A stretch of DNA of 64,000 nucleotides from assembly GCA_902729315.2 (NCBI GenBank), contig LR746277.1:4407001-4471000 (forward strand), in the 5' to 3' direction. Position numbers and translations under genes: made by a program. Below are positions 1 through 12,296 of the stretch, one piece after another. The DNA comes from Spirodela intermedia. Its lineage: Eukaryota; Streptophyta; Magnoliopsida; Alismatales; Araceae. The notes below the pieces were generated by a model, which saw nothing but the letters and a program-made list of their open reading frames with translations, made no database searches and had not been told where the DNA came from. Position 1 is the first letter of the stretch. Each line of letters starts with the position of its first letter.

Positions 1-583
1 CCAATTGCATGCCTTAATCATCGTGCTGACCAGTCAACATTCTACAAGTTATAAGAATTTACCTTCCTAGACGTAGTTAATCACAGTACGCCACGGTCGT
101 GCTCGGCGACGCTTGGGCGGTGGCCCAGCCGCCGGTTCTATTCGGGCCCAGCCGCCGGTTCTATTCGGGCCCAGCCCAGTAAGAAATTCATGCTCCTCGG
201 TACTTTTCTTTTTTGACAATTTAGCAGCAGAACAAGGGTGAAATGGGAAATACACATTTATCGAGGCCGAGGCAGCGGTAGTGCCTGTGTGACGCGGAGG
301 CCATAGGGTGTCCGCCGCCCACGTGGCAAAAGGTGGAAGAACGCCATGCGCGTGCGAATCTGGCGAGGGCGACGCGTCATTTATCGAGTGCGGAACGCGG
401 GAGCACTTTTCCCGCCATCACGTGCCCCGCGCAACGGTAAAGCTGTTGGGCGTGCGGCGTTCCCCATAAGAATGGACCTAATTACCCCTGTATATGGACA
501 TTTTCCCCTTCCGGATGATGTCGCCGGACGTTTATGTCCTACCGCTGTCCGTTGGCTGGCTTGAAGCTCACTTGACCGGCCTC
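1..583. promoter_or_regulatory. Upstream region of the ABCC gene
   Basis: This is GC-rich DNA without a recognisable gene. It contains a tandem repeat of a 23-bp unit at 122-167 that continues into a partial third copy at 168. Each copy starts with GGCCCA, the core of plant site II (TCP-type) promoter elements. A G-box CACGTG lies at 320-325. The reading frame of the proposed first exon stays open back to 494, so an upstream ATG at 494 is possible. Promoter function is inferred from position and motifs only. Confidence 0.4.
122..180. repeat. 23-bp tandem repeat with GGCCCA cores, about 2.4 copies
   Basis: Positions 122-144 and 145-167 are identical by eye, and a partial third copy begins at 168. 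The unit contains GGCCCAGCC followed by a short GC-rich stretch. The duplication multiplies site II-like GGCCCA cores. Confidence 0.8.
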
Positions 584-3162
584 ATGGAATTCCTCGGCCC
601 TGATTCTCCCTCGGTAAGCTCTCTGCTCCGTCCTCTATCAGACTTCTTCTCGCGTTTTCGTATCAACGTGGGCCTTTTCTTCCTTTTGATGCATCACTTT
701 CTCCGTGCGTCTATCATTCTGAATTTTCCGCTCCGTATGCACGTAAAACTAAGAATCAGGAGTTTGTCTTTACATTTTTCACGTATTCATCTGTTCTACG
801 TCGACGAAACATACATGATCCTCAAGTCGGTGGCCTTTTTTTCTTCATATCATTTTCCGCCACCCCCCGTTGTAGATTTTTTTCCGAAACTGGCAGGCTC
901 TCTTCTGGAAGGAGAGAGGTCGGTTCCACTAGGTGAGAAGGTTTTATAGTTTTTCATGAGCTCAGAACTTTTGTTCTCGGTTTGAAGTGTTCAAATTTTC
1001 AGGTCTTCGCCGGAAGTAGACTATCGCCTGCTTCAAGGACGTATATCCTTCTCTCTGTTTATTAAGGAACGTGTTCACCTCGACTTATTTATTTTCCTTT
1101 TAAACGTGAAATCGATCGCGTAGCTTCAGAACTAACGATCCTCTTCCCTTCCTTAACGTTGTTTCACAGTGTTAGGCTTCAGGGCAAATTTAGTGACCAT
1201 AGTAACGGGTACCGCGCTTTGTTTGACGAGGAGAAGAAGTCCATGTATGTTGCATGTATTGTTTTCTTGATGAAGTTCTTGTATCTAATCACGCACGAAA
1301 ACTACGAGAAAGTTATCGAAATAAGTATCCTTGGGTTTGAGAACACATCATGTCAGCTCGACAAATACCGTGCCATTGCACCAGGATCGTGAAAATGATT
1401 TGGTTTTCTTTTCAGATCCCTGCAACTTTCTCATCTTGCATGAATAGTTGCAATGCATTGTGAACCTAACCCTAACTAAACACATGTTATATTTAGCTAT
1501 GTTGGGATGCTTTACTAAAGAAGGAAAAAGAAAAGGAAGAGAATAGCATTAGCTTTGCTAAATTAATACTGGTTTCCATAGGAGGTGTCCGCATCAGCAG
1601 TCTCGATGATAAAATTTATTAACACTAGAAAGCCACCAAGGGATTCACTTTCTGAAAGAGAGTGGGGCATGTCAGTTAGCCCAAATATTTAGCAATAATG
1701 TTCACCTATATTTTTCTATTTTGAACTATTCAGTTAAATATTTATTTTTGAAATTGTTTATCGGGTTTGTCTCACAAGGCGGAACAAAGTCTTCGAGTTT
1801 GATCTAATTTCTTAGCCTCCGTGATCACAAATTATTTTTCCTGCCTATCTCCAAGTGCTGCTTGGATATTCATGATGTTTCAATCGTAAGTTTATCGATA
1901 CCTTTTTAACTACCCGGGTTACCATGTTCGTTGATTCATTTATGCAGATTACAAGGGCTCATTTCCTGGAGGAAGCATTGTATTTTGGGCCAATATTTGG
2001 AGCTTGCCTTTCTTTTTATGAAATTGCTTTGCTTTTTGAGAAAACCCGCGGGGGGTTATTCCCGAATACCACGAGCGGTTATTCCAGTATTCCCAGTTTG
2101 TCTCGTGGGTATGCTTTCGTAAGCAAGTCTATGCGACCGAATGAGCACTTTCAGCTTAAAAAACGTGTTTCAATGCTTTCAGAATGTCATTAAATGTTAC
2201 CGGGATTTATTTTTTTCATATGATAGTTATCATACCTCGGAAGTGTGAATACTGGTCGCTTTATGTAATGGTATCTTTTGCGTTTGGTGGACTGCGAAAT
2301 TTTTTCAGCAGATACCTCATATATATACTGTCTTTCCCAGTTTAAAGGTACTTAAATGCTTATCGGCCTCATGAAATTCAATAATCTGTTTTTTTTCTAT
2401 AATTTAGCCGTCTTCAGTGGAATAACCTTTCACTCTTTGCTTAAGTTTTCACTTGAAGCCAAAATGTGATTCTGTTCGTCTGGGTTATCTTGATCACTCG
2501 CGTAGGTATCAATGGTTCACCCTCTATTGAAAAAGTGCAAGACCGTCCTAGTAATGGAATTTTTTGAGATCATGACGCCATCCTTTGAGGTTTAAAGTTG
2601 TGTTAGATGAGTTATATCAAATTTTTATACCACTCCTATAAGCGGATGACCGGACAAATAGCTGTGAAATAAAACATAGGGTGTAACGTCAAAAACTGGT
2701 AATGGAATGAACTCCATAACGAAGTTGTGGCTTATTGTTGCTGGCGACATAAATGTCTCACGTGTTTTCGTCTCTTCTATCTTCCTCAACTAATGAATAT
2801 TTCTTTAGTTTTTGCTATATTTTTATCTCAATTTGATGAATCTGGGATATCATTACTATCCTTGTATTTCTTAACACTGGATGCCGGTTGTGATCATTTC
2901 AGTCTCTAATCATGTTAGTGCATTAAGAACAGGTTACTTTTTGATATATATTAAAGACAAAATGACCCTCATTTTACTCTAGTATAAATTTATGAAAGTC
3001 ACGAAAGTCTTTGCTTCTTTGCATCCTTGCATTAATATTGAATAAATAATGTACGATAAGACTCTATTTTGCAGGCAACAGGGTATATTGAAGATGTTTC
3101 TTCATTTTTAAATGAAGCGACACTTGGAATCTTTGTTTACATAATCAGAACAATGCCTGCTC
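584..3162 (+). pseudogene. ABCC13: Frame-disrupted 5' exons of the ABCC gene
   Basis: Matches to the N-terminal membrane region of ABCC13 occur in order: 584-613 ([10 protein letters not shown]), 1003-1040, 1170-1244 ([20 protein letters not shown]), 1948-2108 ([11 protein letters not shown], then [14 protein letters not shown]), 2227-2347 ([10 protein letters not shown], then TVFPSLK) and 3075-3162 ([14 protein letters not shown]). The matching frame changes inside the 1948 exon at a run of six G (2050-2055) and inside the 2227 exon near 2261. Phases do not fit across the 1040/1170, 1244/1948, 2108/2227 and 3162/3993 junctions. Each break looks like a lost or gained single base. Either this end is decaying, or the assembly has indel errors here, or unusual splicing is used. 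Confidence 0.6.
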
Positions 3163-6100
3163 GTGATGAAGAAAGGCATACTTTCCAATTTATTTATTTT
3201 ATTATGTTTCACTTTTCTGATTATTTAATATCTAAATTATTGCGTGCGTGTTATACATCTTTTCAGCTTCTATGTTCCCAAACAGGAAAGGGGTATCCAT
3301 TTATTTTTAATTTTTTTATTCTCAGTGACTTACAAGGTTTTCACTTTTATGATTTAAGAACAGTATAAACACGAGTGGGTGAGTATCAAAGAATGGATTA
3401 CTCTCATCTAAGATTCTGTTATGCTTTGTCAGAAAAACCTCTGAAATCCTTAGTCTTTCACTGATTACTCTGTCACAGGGAGATAAAAAAAAATTGACCC
3501 CTTTTTCTCCACGATTAACAATTAAAATGCTTTCTATTTTCTCTTTGGGATAAGGTATCTTATTACGATGATTACCTGCAAAGGAAAACTGAAATTTACG
3601 TTTTTTCTATTCCTTTTTATATCCCCACTGAGACTACACTTTTTTATCATCTAAATCCAGTTTTCCATCGAATCACTAACTAAAAAAGTCATATAATCTT
3701 ATGAACGGACAGATTTTTTTGTTCATGTTAGCATTATGAGTGTTGAGCACACAATTTTTTTTCCCCAATACTAATTTTAATGTCGTAATCATGCTAATCA
3801 CTTCGTAACCTTTTATCAAATTAGCCTTTCGTTGAATACTACGATAAAATCATTCCTTCATCTCTAACATATCCGTAAAAAGTCTATAGTCATGTTAAGG
3901 CAGACAAAGTGTTGCTTACTTTTTGAGTCATCTTTGGACAGAAGCTTAGTTTTTCGATACTCTTTCTAAAATTCGTGTTGCATTTTCTACAGAAAATTTG
4001 ACTGTCTCGAGGAGGCGCTTCTCTCAGATGATATAAAAAATAAAGATGATGATGTTGAAACCAAGGTATTCTTTTATTTAACTCATCTTCTCTAGAGTAT
4101 TACTTTATTTATAATTTTAAGGATTTGAAAATAGAATAATCTGTCTTCGTAAGTTCAATCAAAATTATATTCCTTTGATGATATCTTGGATGGGAATATG
4201 TTTCATGTATTCCAGTTTCTTTATTTTATCTTTTATTTTTCAATCATTTCGCCATAAAGTTGCTTTATATTTTCTTCACTGAAACTACATTTCAGCATGA
4301 ACCCGAAGCAACACAATGAAATATAATTAGCTAATTTAGTGCACCATGATTACATTTCCTTTTAATTGACCATTCAGTTTCCAGTATTTTACAGGGTAAA
4401 AATATTATAAAAAGACAACAGAATCACAAAAATACATTTTGCGTTGTCAACTGGCTGAAATAGCCGCTTGGAGTCGACATATTAACTAAAACTTGACTCG
4501 GATCTAGAACTTATCTCTTCGTTTAAATATTTGACTTTAGATGGGCTGTCTGAACTCGGTTTAGTCGAAGAGAAGATAGCGAATGATGGAAGTATCTGAT
4601 CCCCTTATCACCCATAGGCCCCGCTATATTTTTCTGACCCGTTTGACATGAGCACATCTGTATCATTTGGGCGGTTCTTAAAGAAATAGACGTCTAGACT
4701 AGACTTCTGGAGTTAATCGTTTCAAAAGGTGCTGTAATATTTGAAGTTTCATCTACAGACTCGTCTGAGTTGGAACCAACTCAATCTGAGGCACCACCTA
4801 ATCAGCATAATATGGCGTTGTTGGAATGATACTTGAAACTATTTAAAATTCCTTGTATCTCAGTAATGGGACATGCATATCGCGCATCCTACACAAAAAC
4901 AGACGCACATAAGCACTAGCTTTTTACGAGGTACCATTCATTTATGTGACGTGTATCGCGTATGTAACAACGGAGATATGAGAATGCGCGGAAATTGTTT
5001 CACAAGGACAAGATGGAACACTTAGAGTATTCATGTTGATTCTGACTTCTTTGATCGACCTTGTTATGAGTTCATGTAAAAACATATGAAACGTAGATTA
5101 TTTAATTTAAATCATTCATAAATATTATGGTTTTCATGATAATTATTTGGGATTTTTCTTAATTCAGAAATGGAGCTTTCAAGTTTATTGGAACTCGCTC
5201 ACTTTCTCGAGAGTAAAGTTAATGCTGGATCTTGGTGTTCAAAGGCAACTTGACTTTCAGGATCTAGTTCAGCTGCCTAGAGAACTTACGGCATCTTCTT
5301 GCCACTTTAAATTTTTAACGTGCTGGGTAAAAGAGAAAAGCAACCATGCTTCTTCTCCATCATTATTTAGAGCCATGTTTTCTGCGTATGGTTGGCCATA
5401 TTTATGCCTAGGGGCATTAAAGGTGCTTTTCTAATATCTCTTTTTTTGGACATTTAATTTTATTATCTAGGAATTTACCTTATTATGCTCCCGTTTCTGT
5501 TGGCTTATTTCACGTTAGCCTAGTAATAACTTAGATTATGTCACATTCAAAAACTCATTGATATCTTTTCTTGGCTATGACGCTTTTTATTTCACGTCTG
5601 AGAACCCTACATTTTTGGATGAGTAAATTAAATATCATCATCTTATTTCATTCTCATTGATAGATATTATTTTTTCACAATTATAAATCTCGTTTTAATT
5701 ATATTTCAGTTAGAAATAAACTACGTGATGTATATGAGTATTGCATCAAGATTGAATTCTGCAAGTTCTGTCGTTCTGATCCTTTGGCATGGAACGTTGG
5801 TATAAAAAATAACTTCTATTTTACAATGAACCGGAGATTTGCTTCCTCGTGACAGTGAGGCAATTAAATTTAAATGATGTTTTTTATTTATATTTGAATT
5901 TACTATTAGGATCAAAACCCTCATACAACCTGCATGAGACGATGAAGGAGAGATAAGATCGAAGTAAAACAGAGAAGAGAGACAAAGACACAAAAGAACA
6001 CAGATTTGTGTATCGTCGTCTAATTCTATCTCCATGGGTAGATTTATTCAACTATCGAGTTACCAATCAGGAGATAGGATGTGGTAAAATTAGATACAAA

Positions 6101-9100
6101 GAGGCTAGGGATGCGGTTCGGGTAAAGAGTTACCAATACATCCATTACTTAATGCAAAAATCAGATGGCTAATGTTGCAGAGTAAATTTTGATGTTTTAG
6201 GATGGTGTTATTAGATGTGTAAATGGAGGTATTGATTAAATGCAAATCCTCTGGAAGAGAACTTAAGATATGTTGGGTGAAACTAAGAGTGAAAGTGGAG
6301 AAGTAATTCAGGGATAAATTTATGGAAGGAAGAAACTGAAGTTTGAAAACAATCCGATAGAGTTGTGTTAAGGACAATTGCATTAGAAAGCATGGTCTTA
6401 GGAATGACTGAAAGGTAATACATGAATGAATTTTTTTTCCCTGAATAGAATTTTGGATCAATTAATGTCATTAATAAAGCTAGAACTGACGATAAGAAAG
6501 GATTTGAAGAAGCTGAAAGGCTCGTGCATAAGTTATGAACAAGAGAAGGGGGATAAAAAAATCATAATTTTTTTTTTTTATAAGAGAAGCAGCCATTTCA
6601 GATGTGTTGAATTTATAAAATTGAAATATGAGAAGCGGCTGCGAATGGTAGTACACTGGAAAGTATACTTATTTTATAGTGGAAAGTATCGACCATACTG
6701 ACCATGAAATTTATGGACTTTCACTTCTACAACTTGCCCATCTGACTTTCGCTTAATAAAATTATTCCTTTTCCTGTGAATCTTTCAACTTTAAGCATTT
6801 TATCCCCTTCTATTCCTTTGAGCACTCTAGGAAATCCATGATGGGGACTACCCAGATTTTGTTTCCTAGGAAGTGGTTAGATTAGATTAATATTAGCCGT
6901 TCTCATCTAGTTTCATCTTAAACAAGATGATAAGGGATATAAATAAGCTATATATTTTTTTATAATTTAGATTGGGAGGTAAATCCAAGGTTCAACAAAC
7001 TGGAACCGTTCAGATAGATGGACCTCTCTGAAAAAGTGGCTGATTGCTGTAAAGCTATTTTTGGAGGTTTCACTGGGAAAAAACTAAGGTGAAAACATGG
7101 TTTGAGTAGATTATCTGGAAGAAATGGAAGAAGGCAAGAAAGGAAAAACATAGATAAATATGATAAGGTCGGAAAACAAAGTGTTCAGCAGAGCGTTCTA
7201 GGTGATCACTGGCTGGATGCAGAAATAGCTTACTGTTGCAGTGATAGGCGCAGGTGGTGGCCAATCTGTCACTCGGGTCCCCAAATTTTTGTCATCTTCC
7301 TCCTCCAAATAGATTAAATTTTTCAACAATTACCATCAATCCCTTTCAAAAACAAAGTTTTCATAAGTCTCAATAGAAGTACAAATATATATTTACAATG
7401 ACAACATTGTTCAAAGTCCGAAAATGTACTCTTTTTTTTTTTCAAAAGTTACCACTATTGGATCGTAACTAGATGTTCTCATATAGTTTTCATTTTATGA
7501 TTTGAGTTCTTATAACCTTTCTGGATCAATGTTGGTTCAATCAGCAGATTAAATATTGAATGAACATCTCGAAATCGAGCGGGCAGCAAGAAAAAAAGTA
7601 AACCTATCCAACATCTGCTCTATGTAGTGGTCGGCGGCTGTGATTCCCACTCCCTTTCCCTGTCTCATGACCATACTGCTTCTCATTTTCCATTTTATAA
7701 TAAAGTGGAATCTTATCCTATTCACTAGATACTCATAAATAATCTGACTGTGACGCGAATTTTTAAAAATTATTCAAATTTTATTTCAGATAATTGATTG
7801 ACTTCTACATTTAGCGTTAAAACGACCAATCTTTTGTTTGGGCTGAAATAATGCATTCTAATAAAAATTTTATTGCTTTATCAGGTTACCGTAGAAAATA
7901 AATTATATATTTGACAATTATTGTAATCTCTTCTTCAGATAGTTAATGACGTCATGGGTTTTGCCGGACCTTTACTCCTCAATCGACTGATCTGGTTTCT
8001 TCAACGAGGTCTATCCCACACTATTTCGAATTCTTAAAATTTTCATTTGCTTCATAACGATTGATTCTGATTATGTTATATTTCGTCATATATACACTAT
8101 TTTGGTACTCAATTTTGTTTCCATATCTAAAAGCTTAGTATTGTGCTTGTGTCTATATGTCTGTCTTGACGTAAATTCTTCTGATATTTGTCTTGTCATT
8201 GATGTTATAAGTAGAATCTCTGTTTTGTAGTCATCTATTCACCAGTATTTTCAAATCGATCAATAGCAATATATTACCGTGATTTCTAGGTTAAGAATTT
8301 TTGCTTCAGGTCATATGACTGCCCTCCCCACCCCTTCCCCCTACTGAGAGGTACATAATGTCAATTAAGTAAATCAAGGAATAAGAGACCATTTAATTAG
8401 CTGTCTGGGAAGTTAGTTTCCCTGATCCACTTCTAGGCATTTCTAAATTTATATTATTTATATGGGATCTCCTGAAAACAGCTTGAGAAAGATTCCAATG
8501 GACATTAGTGCCTCTTGCAATTTCTCAAAAGAATCGTTTTTCCATTCCATTTGATTACGCAAAACTTCCATTTTTAGTCTATGTAAAGAATCGCTCATAC
8601 TGAAAAAAAATCAACCATGTCCATTGAAATTTATGTCCCTATTCATGATATATCAGAGAGGAGGTTTAAATGAAGATTGTAGTCGTTGGTCGGAAGATAT
8701 GTATAAGAATAAAATAAATTGGAAATTAGAAAAATGAATGGTGAGTTGTGATTCTAGTCGTGGTTCAATCATATTCCATACGTCCACCCTACTAGTGCAA
8801 AAACCGATGAGTTCCATCAGTCTTCAATATTTATGTCTTGTGACATTACTGCCCATTTAATGGCGAAAGATCAAATGATAAAACAATCGTCTGATATTGG
8901 AATGTTCCATGTTAACGCACATGTACATAAGATACTACAAATTTAATATAAATTTCCGCCATGAACGAAGGAAAATTATCTAATTTTGATAGTCACGGTC
9001 TAAATTATTTGATATTAGGACTAAGTTTCGAATGGGAGCGTAGAATAATGTATCTCCATTAGAATGCATTTTTTAATTAAACCAAAATTCAAGCGAGAAA

Positions 9101-12100
9101 ACTCTGAAGCAACTTTTCTACATTGCGAGAAAATAACTCTGTATAATTCGGAAAAACATTTTTGAATAAAAAAATTTGTTATTATTTCTGCTTCCTGCAG
9201 GTTCTGGTCATCGTGATGGATATATTCTGGCTGTTTTATTAGGCCTTACTTCTACTATCAGGTAATTACATTCCCTCTTTGACGTGTTGGATCTAGGTTA
9301 TATATTAAGACTCTATAATAACGTCAGTCTCAACAAAAACAGAGGCATATGATACGAGATAAGTATTTCGATAAAATTATATTGTCAATCGATCCCGTCA
9401 TTTCTACCTGCTTCGTTTCTATTGAAAACGTTCCACTGTGACAATTTAAATTATTAAGTTGCCTTCTTCTTGTCTATTTCGTGTTTTTTACAGTTATCGC
9501 AAGGGCTCCTTGTGCTCTGCATGATTTCTAATTATAGAAAGACCTGAGACTTGTGTGAAAACTTATCCAGGTCATAGAGCGTACCTATCCATTCTGATAT
9601 TTTAAGAAAAATATTAGCACTCCACAAGTGAGGATCAAATAAATATGATGAAAATTATTTTGATATTCACATAATTTAATTCTATGAATTATTAGCCAAG
9701 CTTTTTTTTAATTATCCTAAGTATATAAATTCTATAGGTAGCGAGGAAAAAAGGTACTAGGTATTTCTATTTTCTCTCTCCTAAAAACCATTATTTCTGG
9801 AAAACTGTTTGAATGTCACCTTTTTTAACTGTTCTTTATAGATGTTTCGGGCATAGACCAACTCGTGATCAAATTTTCTGTACAAAAGGTTTTTCTTTTT
9901 CTTTGAGCTATAAGATGAAATCACCTTTCCATGTCATTTATATTTTTCATGAAAGCGGGATGCAAGATTCAGACCTAAAAAGGAAGGAAATGTAAAACGA
10001 AAAAGGCTTCCTGGGCAGACTTAGTCTGTGGTAACATATTGACCTCAATGCGAAAATAAACTCTCAGACCGTGGAATGTCTACCTTTATTCGTCTGAGTT
10101 TTGAGTAGGGCATTTTATTTTTTTACTCCCAGAGGGAGGTATTTGTGTTAGAGATGGACAGGTTCTCAAAATATCTCAACGTAGCGTATTGCAGCATATT
10201 GTATTTTGGTGATACAGTCGCTAAGGACACATAGTCTTATTAAAAGTGAGCGTTTAACAAGGTTATGAGTTTTTTTTGCGAGTCTTATTCAAATGGAGCA
10301 AAAAAAAATAAGACTATTTTTTTTTTGCTCCATTTGAGGAATGGAGAAATTTTAATATCCTCCAACATGGTGGCTTCTTAAGATGATCATTTATTTTTTT
10401 TCTATCTTTATTTTTACGACTAGCAGTTTACCCAAATTAGTTTATTCAAATATTATTAATTAATTGTGGTTCTGAAAATTGAATCGTTGCATAGATTTTT
10501 TTTTAATTCATCTTGGTATGTACTTTCTTATCCATTATAATTATTCTTGTTTTTATTCATCATCATAGAAAAGATGAATCATAGTTTTCTACAATAAGAA
10601 GTTTGAATTTCTCAAAATGAAGCTATTGTTTGAGACTCAATTAAACCCAATTCTTCAAATTCACTTTTATGTGTCTGTTCACCTTTGAATTTTTCCTCAA
10701 TTGGACATATTCCTTTCTGAGTTAGGAATAATCTCATTAATTCCGGCGTTTTCTTATCATTGAAGCAAACGCATTTCAGGTGAATGGAATTTTTTTGACT
10801 ATGCAGGGCATAATAGAGCATATTTTCATGGGTCATACGAACTTTTCATTTTGGCCATCATAGAACATCTTTTAAGAAGCAGGACAATTGAATATTTCAA
10901 TTAGTTGATTCATTAGATATATTATTTGGTTTTTCATAGATTTCCTTAATGATCAGTTCAGAAAATTTTGAAATAAAACTATGAATTAATTATCGGATTC
11001 ATCTAGTAGTGTTTGATGAAAAACGATTCAATTCTAATTAATTTATAATCTATCATATCTCGACGTTTCTTGTACGAGAGAATTAGATTGCTCTCAACAG
11101 CATGTCTTCTTCGTTAATGATGTAAAATAGATGCTTTCAAACGATGTAAACTTTCTAGAAACTAGAGATTGTAATTTTTTTTTATGCAGATCCTTCCTCG
11201 ATACGCAATACTCTTTTCGCCAAATGAAACTGAAGTTGACGCTACGATCAAGCATTATGACAATTATTTATCACAAGGTTACTGCTGTAATTCATTTCTT
11301 GTTCAACTCATTTCCTATAAGATCCAAAATATTTGACAAAATAATTACTTTTGAATTTGACTGAAGCACAATGGTGAATAGTGTATTTTTTCAGTGAAAT
11401 CCTGTTACGTTGTAATATAACTAGTAGGCTTTAAACAACCAATTAGCTAACTAGTGTATTTTTTAGATGTTCTCACAATGGTGGCATAAGAAAAATCATA
11501 TGAAAACTAAATACGATTCTTCGTAAAATTGAATAATGGGAAACAAGAGTCATGGGTTTCAGTTGTGATTTGCTTTCTGGACAACAACTCAGCTTTTCAC
11601 ATGCAGATAATTCGACTGTGTTTTCATTCACCGTGATGAAAATGTTGAACTTTTTCTCTAATACATCAAGGGAAGAGTAGTTATGTTTTGGTATTTCACT
11701 TTAAAAGTTTTTCCTTATGCTGTGTGTGCAGGTCTGTAAATATCTCGATGCATGGTTTTCTATGGAAGTGTATTTTTTTGTGTAAAAGAGTAACACAAGA
11801 ATTTTTTATGACTTGTCACCTTTGATTACTCTACTCTATTAAGGAACTCTTAGGTTCCACTAAGTCCATTGAGGTAAAAACGCGGAACATTATATCGTTA
11901 ACATGTAGGACCTTTTTATCTATGACTCTATACAAAATCTAATTACACTCAATATTTTTTTCTAGTGGTAACTTACTACCATTAAGAATCCTTACAAAAA
12001 ATTAAATAGAAAACTTGCATCTTTGAAAAAAAAATCTTAGAGAATATGAATGTAGACCCTTGAATATGCAACCTTGAAAAATCATTTCACAACGGTTTTT

Positions 12101-12243
12101 TCTCAAAGAAAGCTTTAAAATATGTGAAACATTTAGAGTTTTTCAAGCCTTTGTGAAAAGGAAAACCTAAGAAGAAAAAATAAAACTCAAGTACGTCAAT
12201 TCCTCAATTTCTTCTGGCCTCTCTTTCCTTCTCCCTACCTGTC

Positions 12244-12296
<53 letters not shown>

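Noticed and set aside
494-949. A 151-codon plus-strand open frame
   Set aside because: Only the part around 584-613 matches ABCC13. The rest is intron read-through without family resemblance, after a good GTAAGC donor at 614.
1470-1482. Telomere-like CCTAACCCTAAC
   Set aside because: Only about two units, far too short to be an interstitial telomere array.
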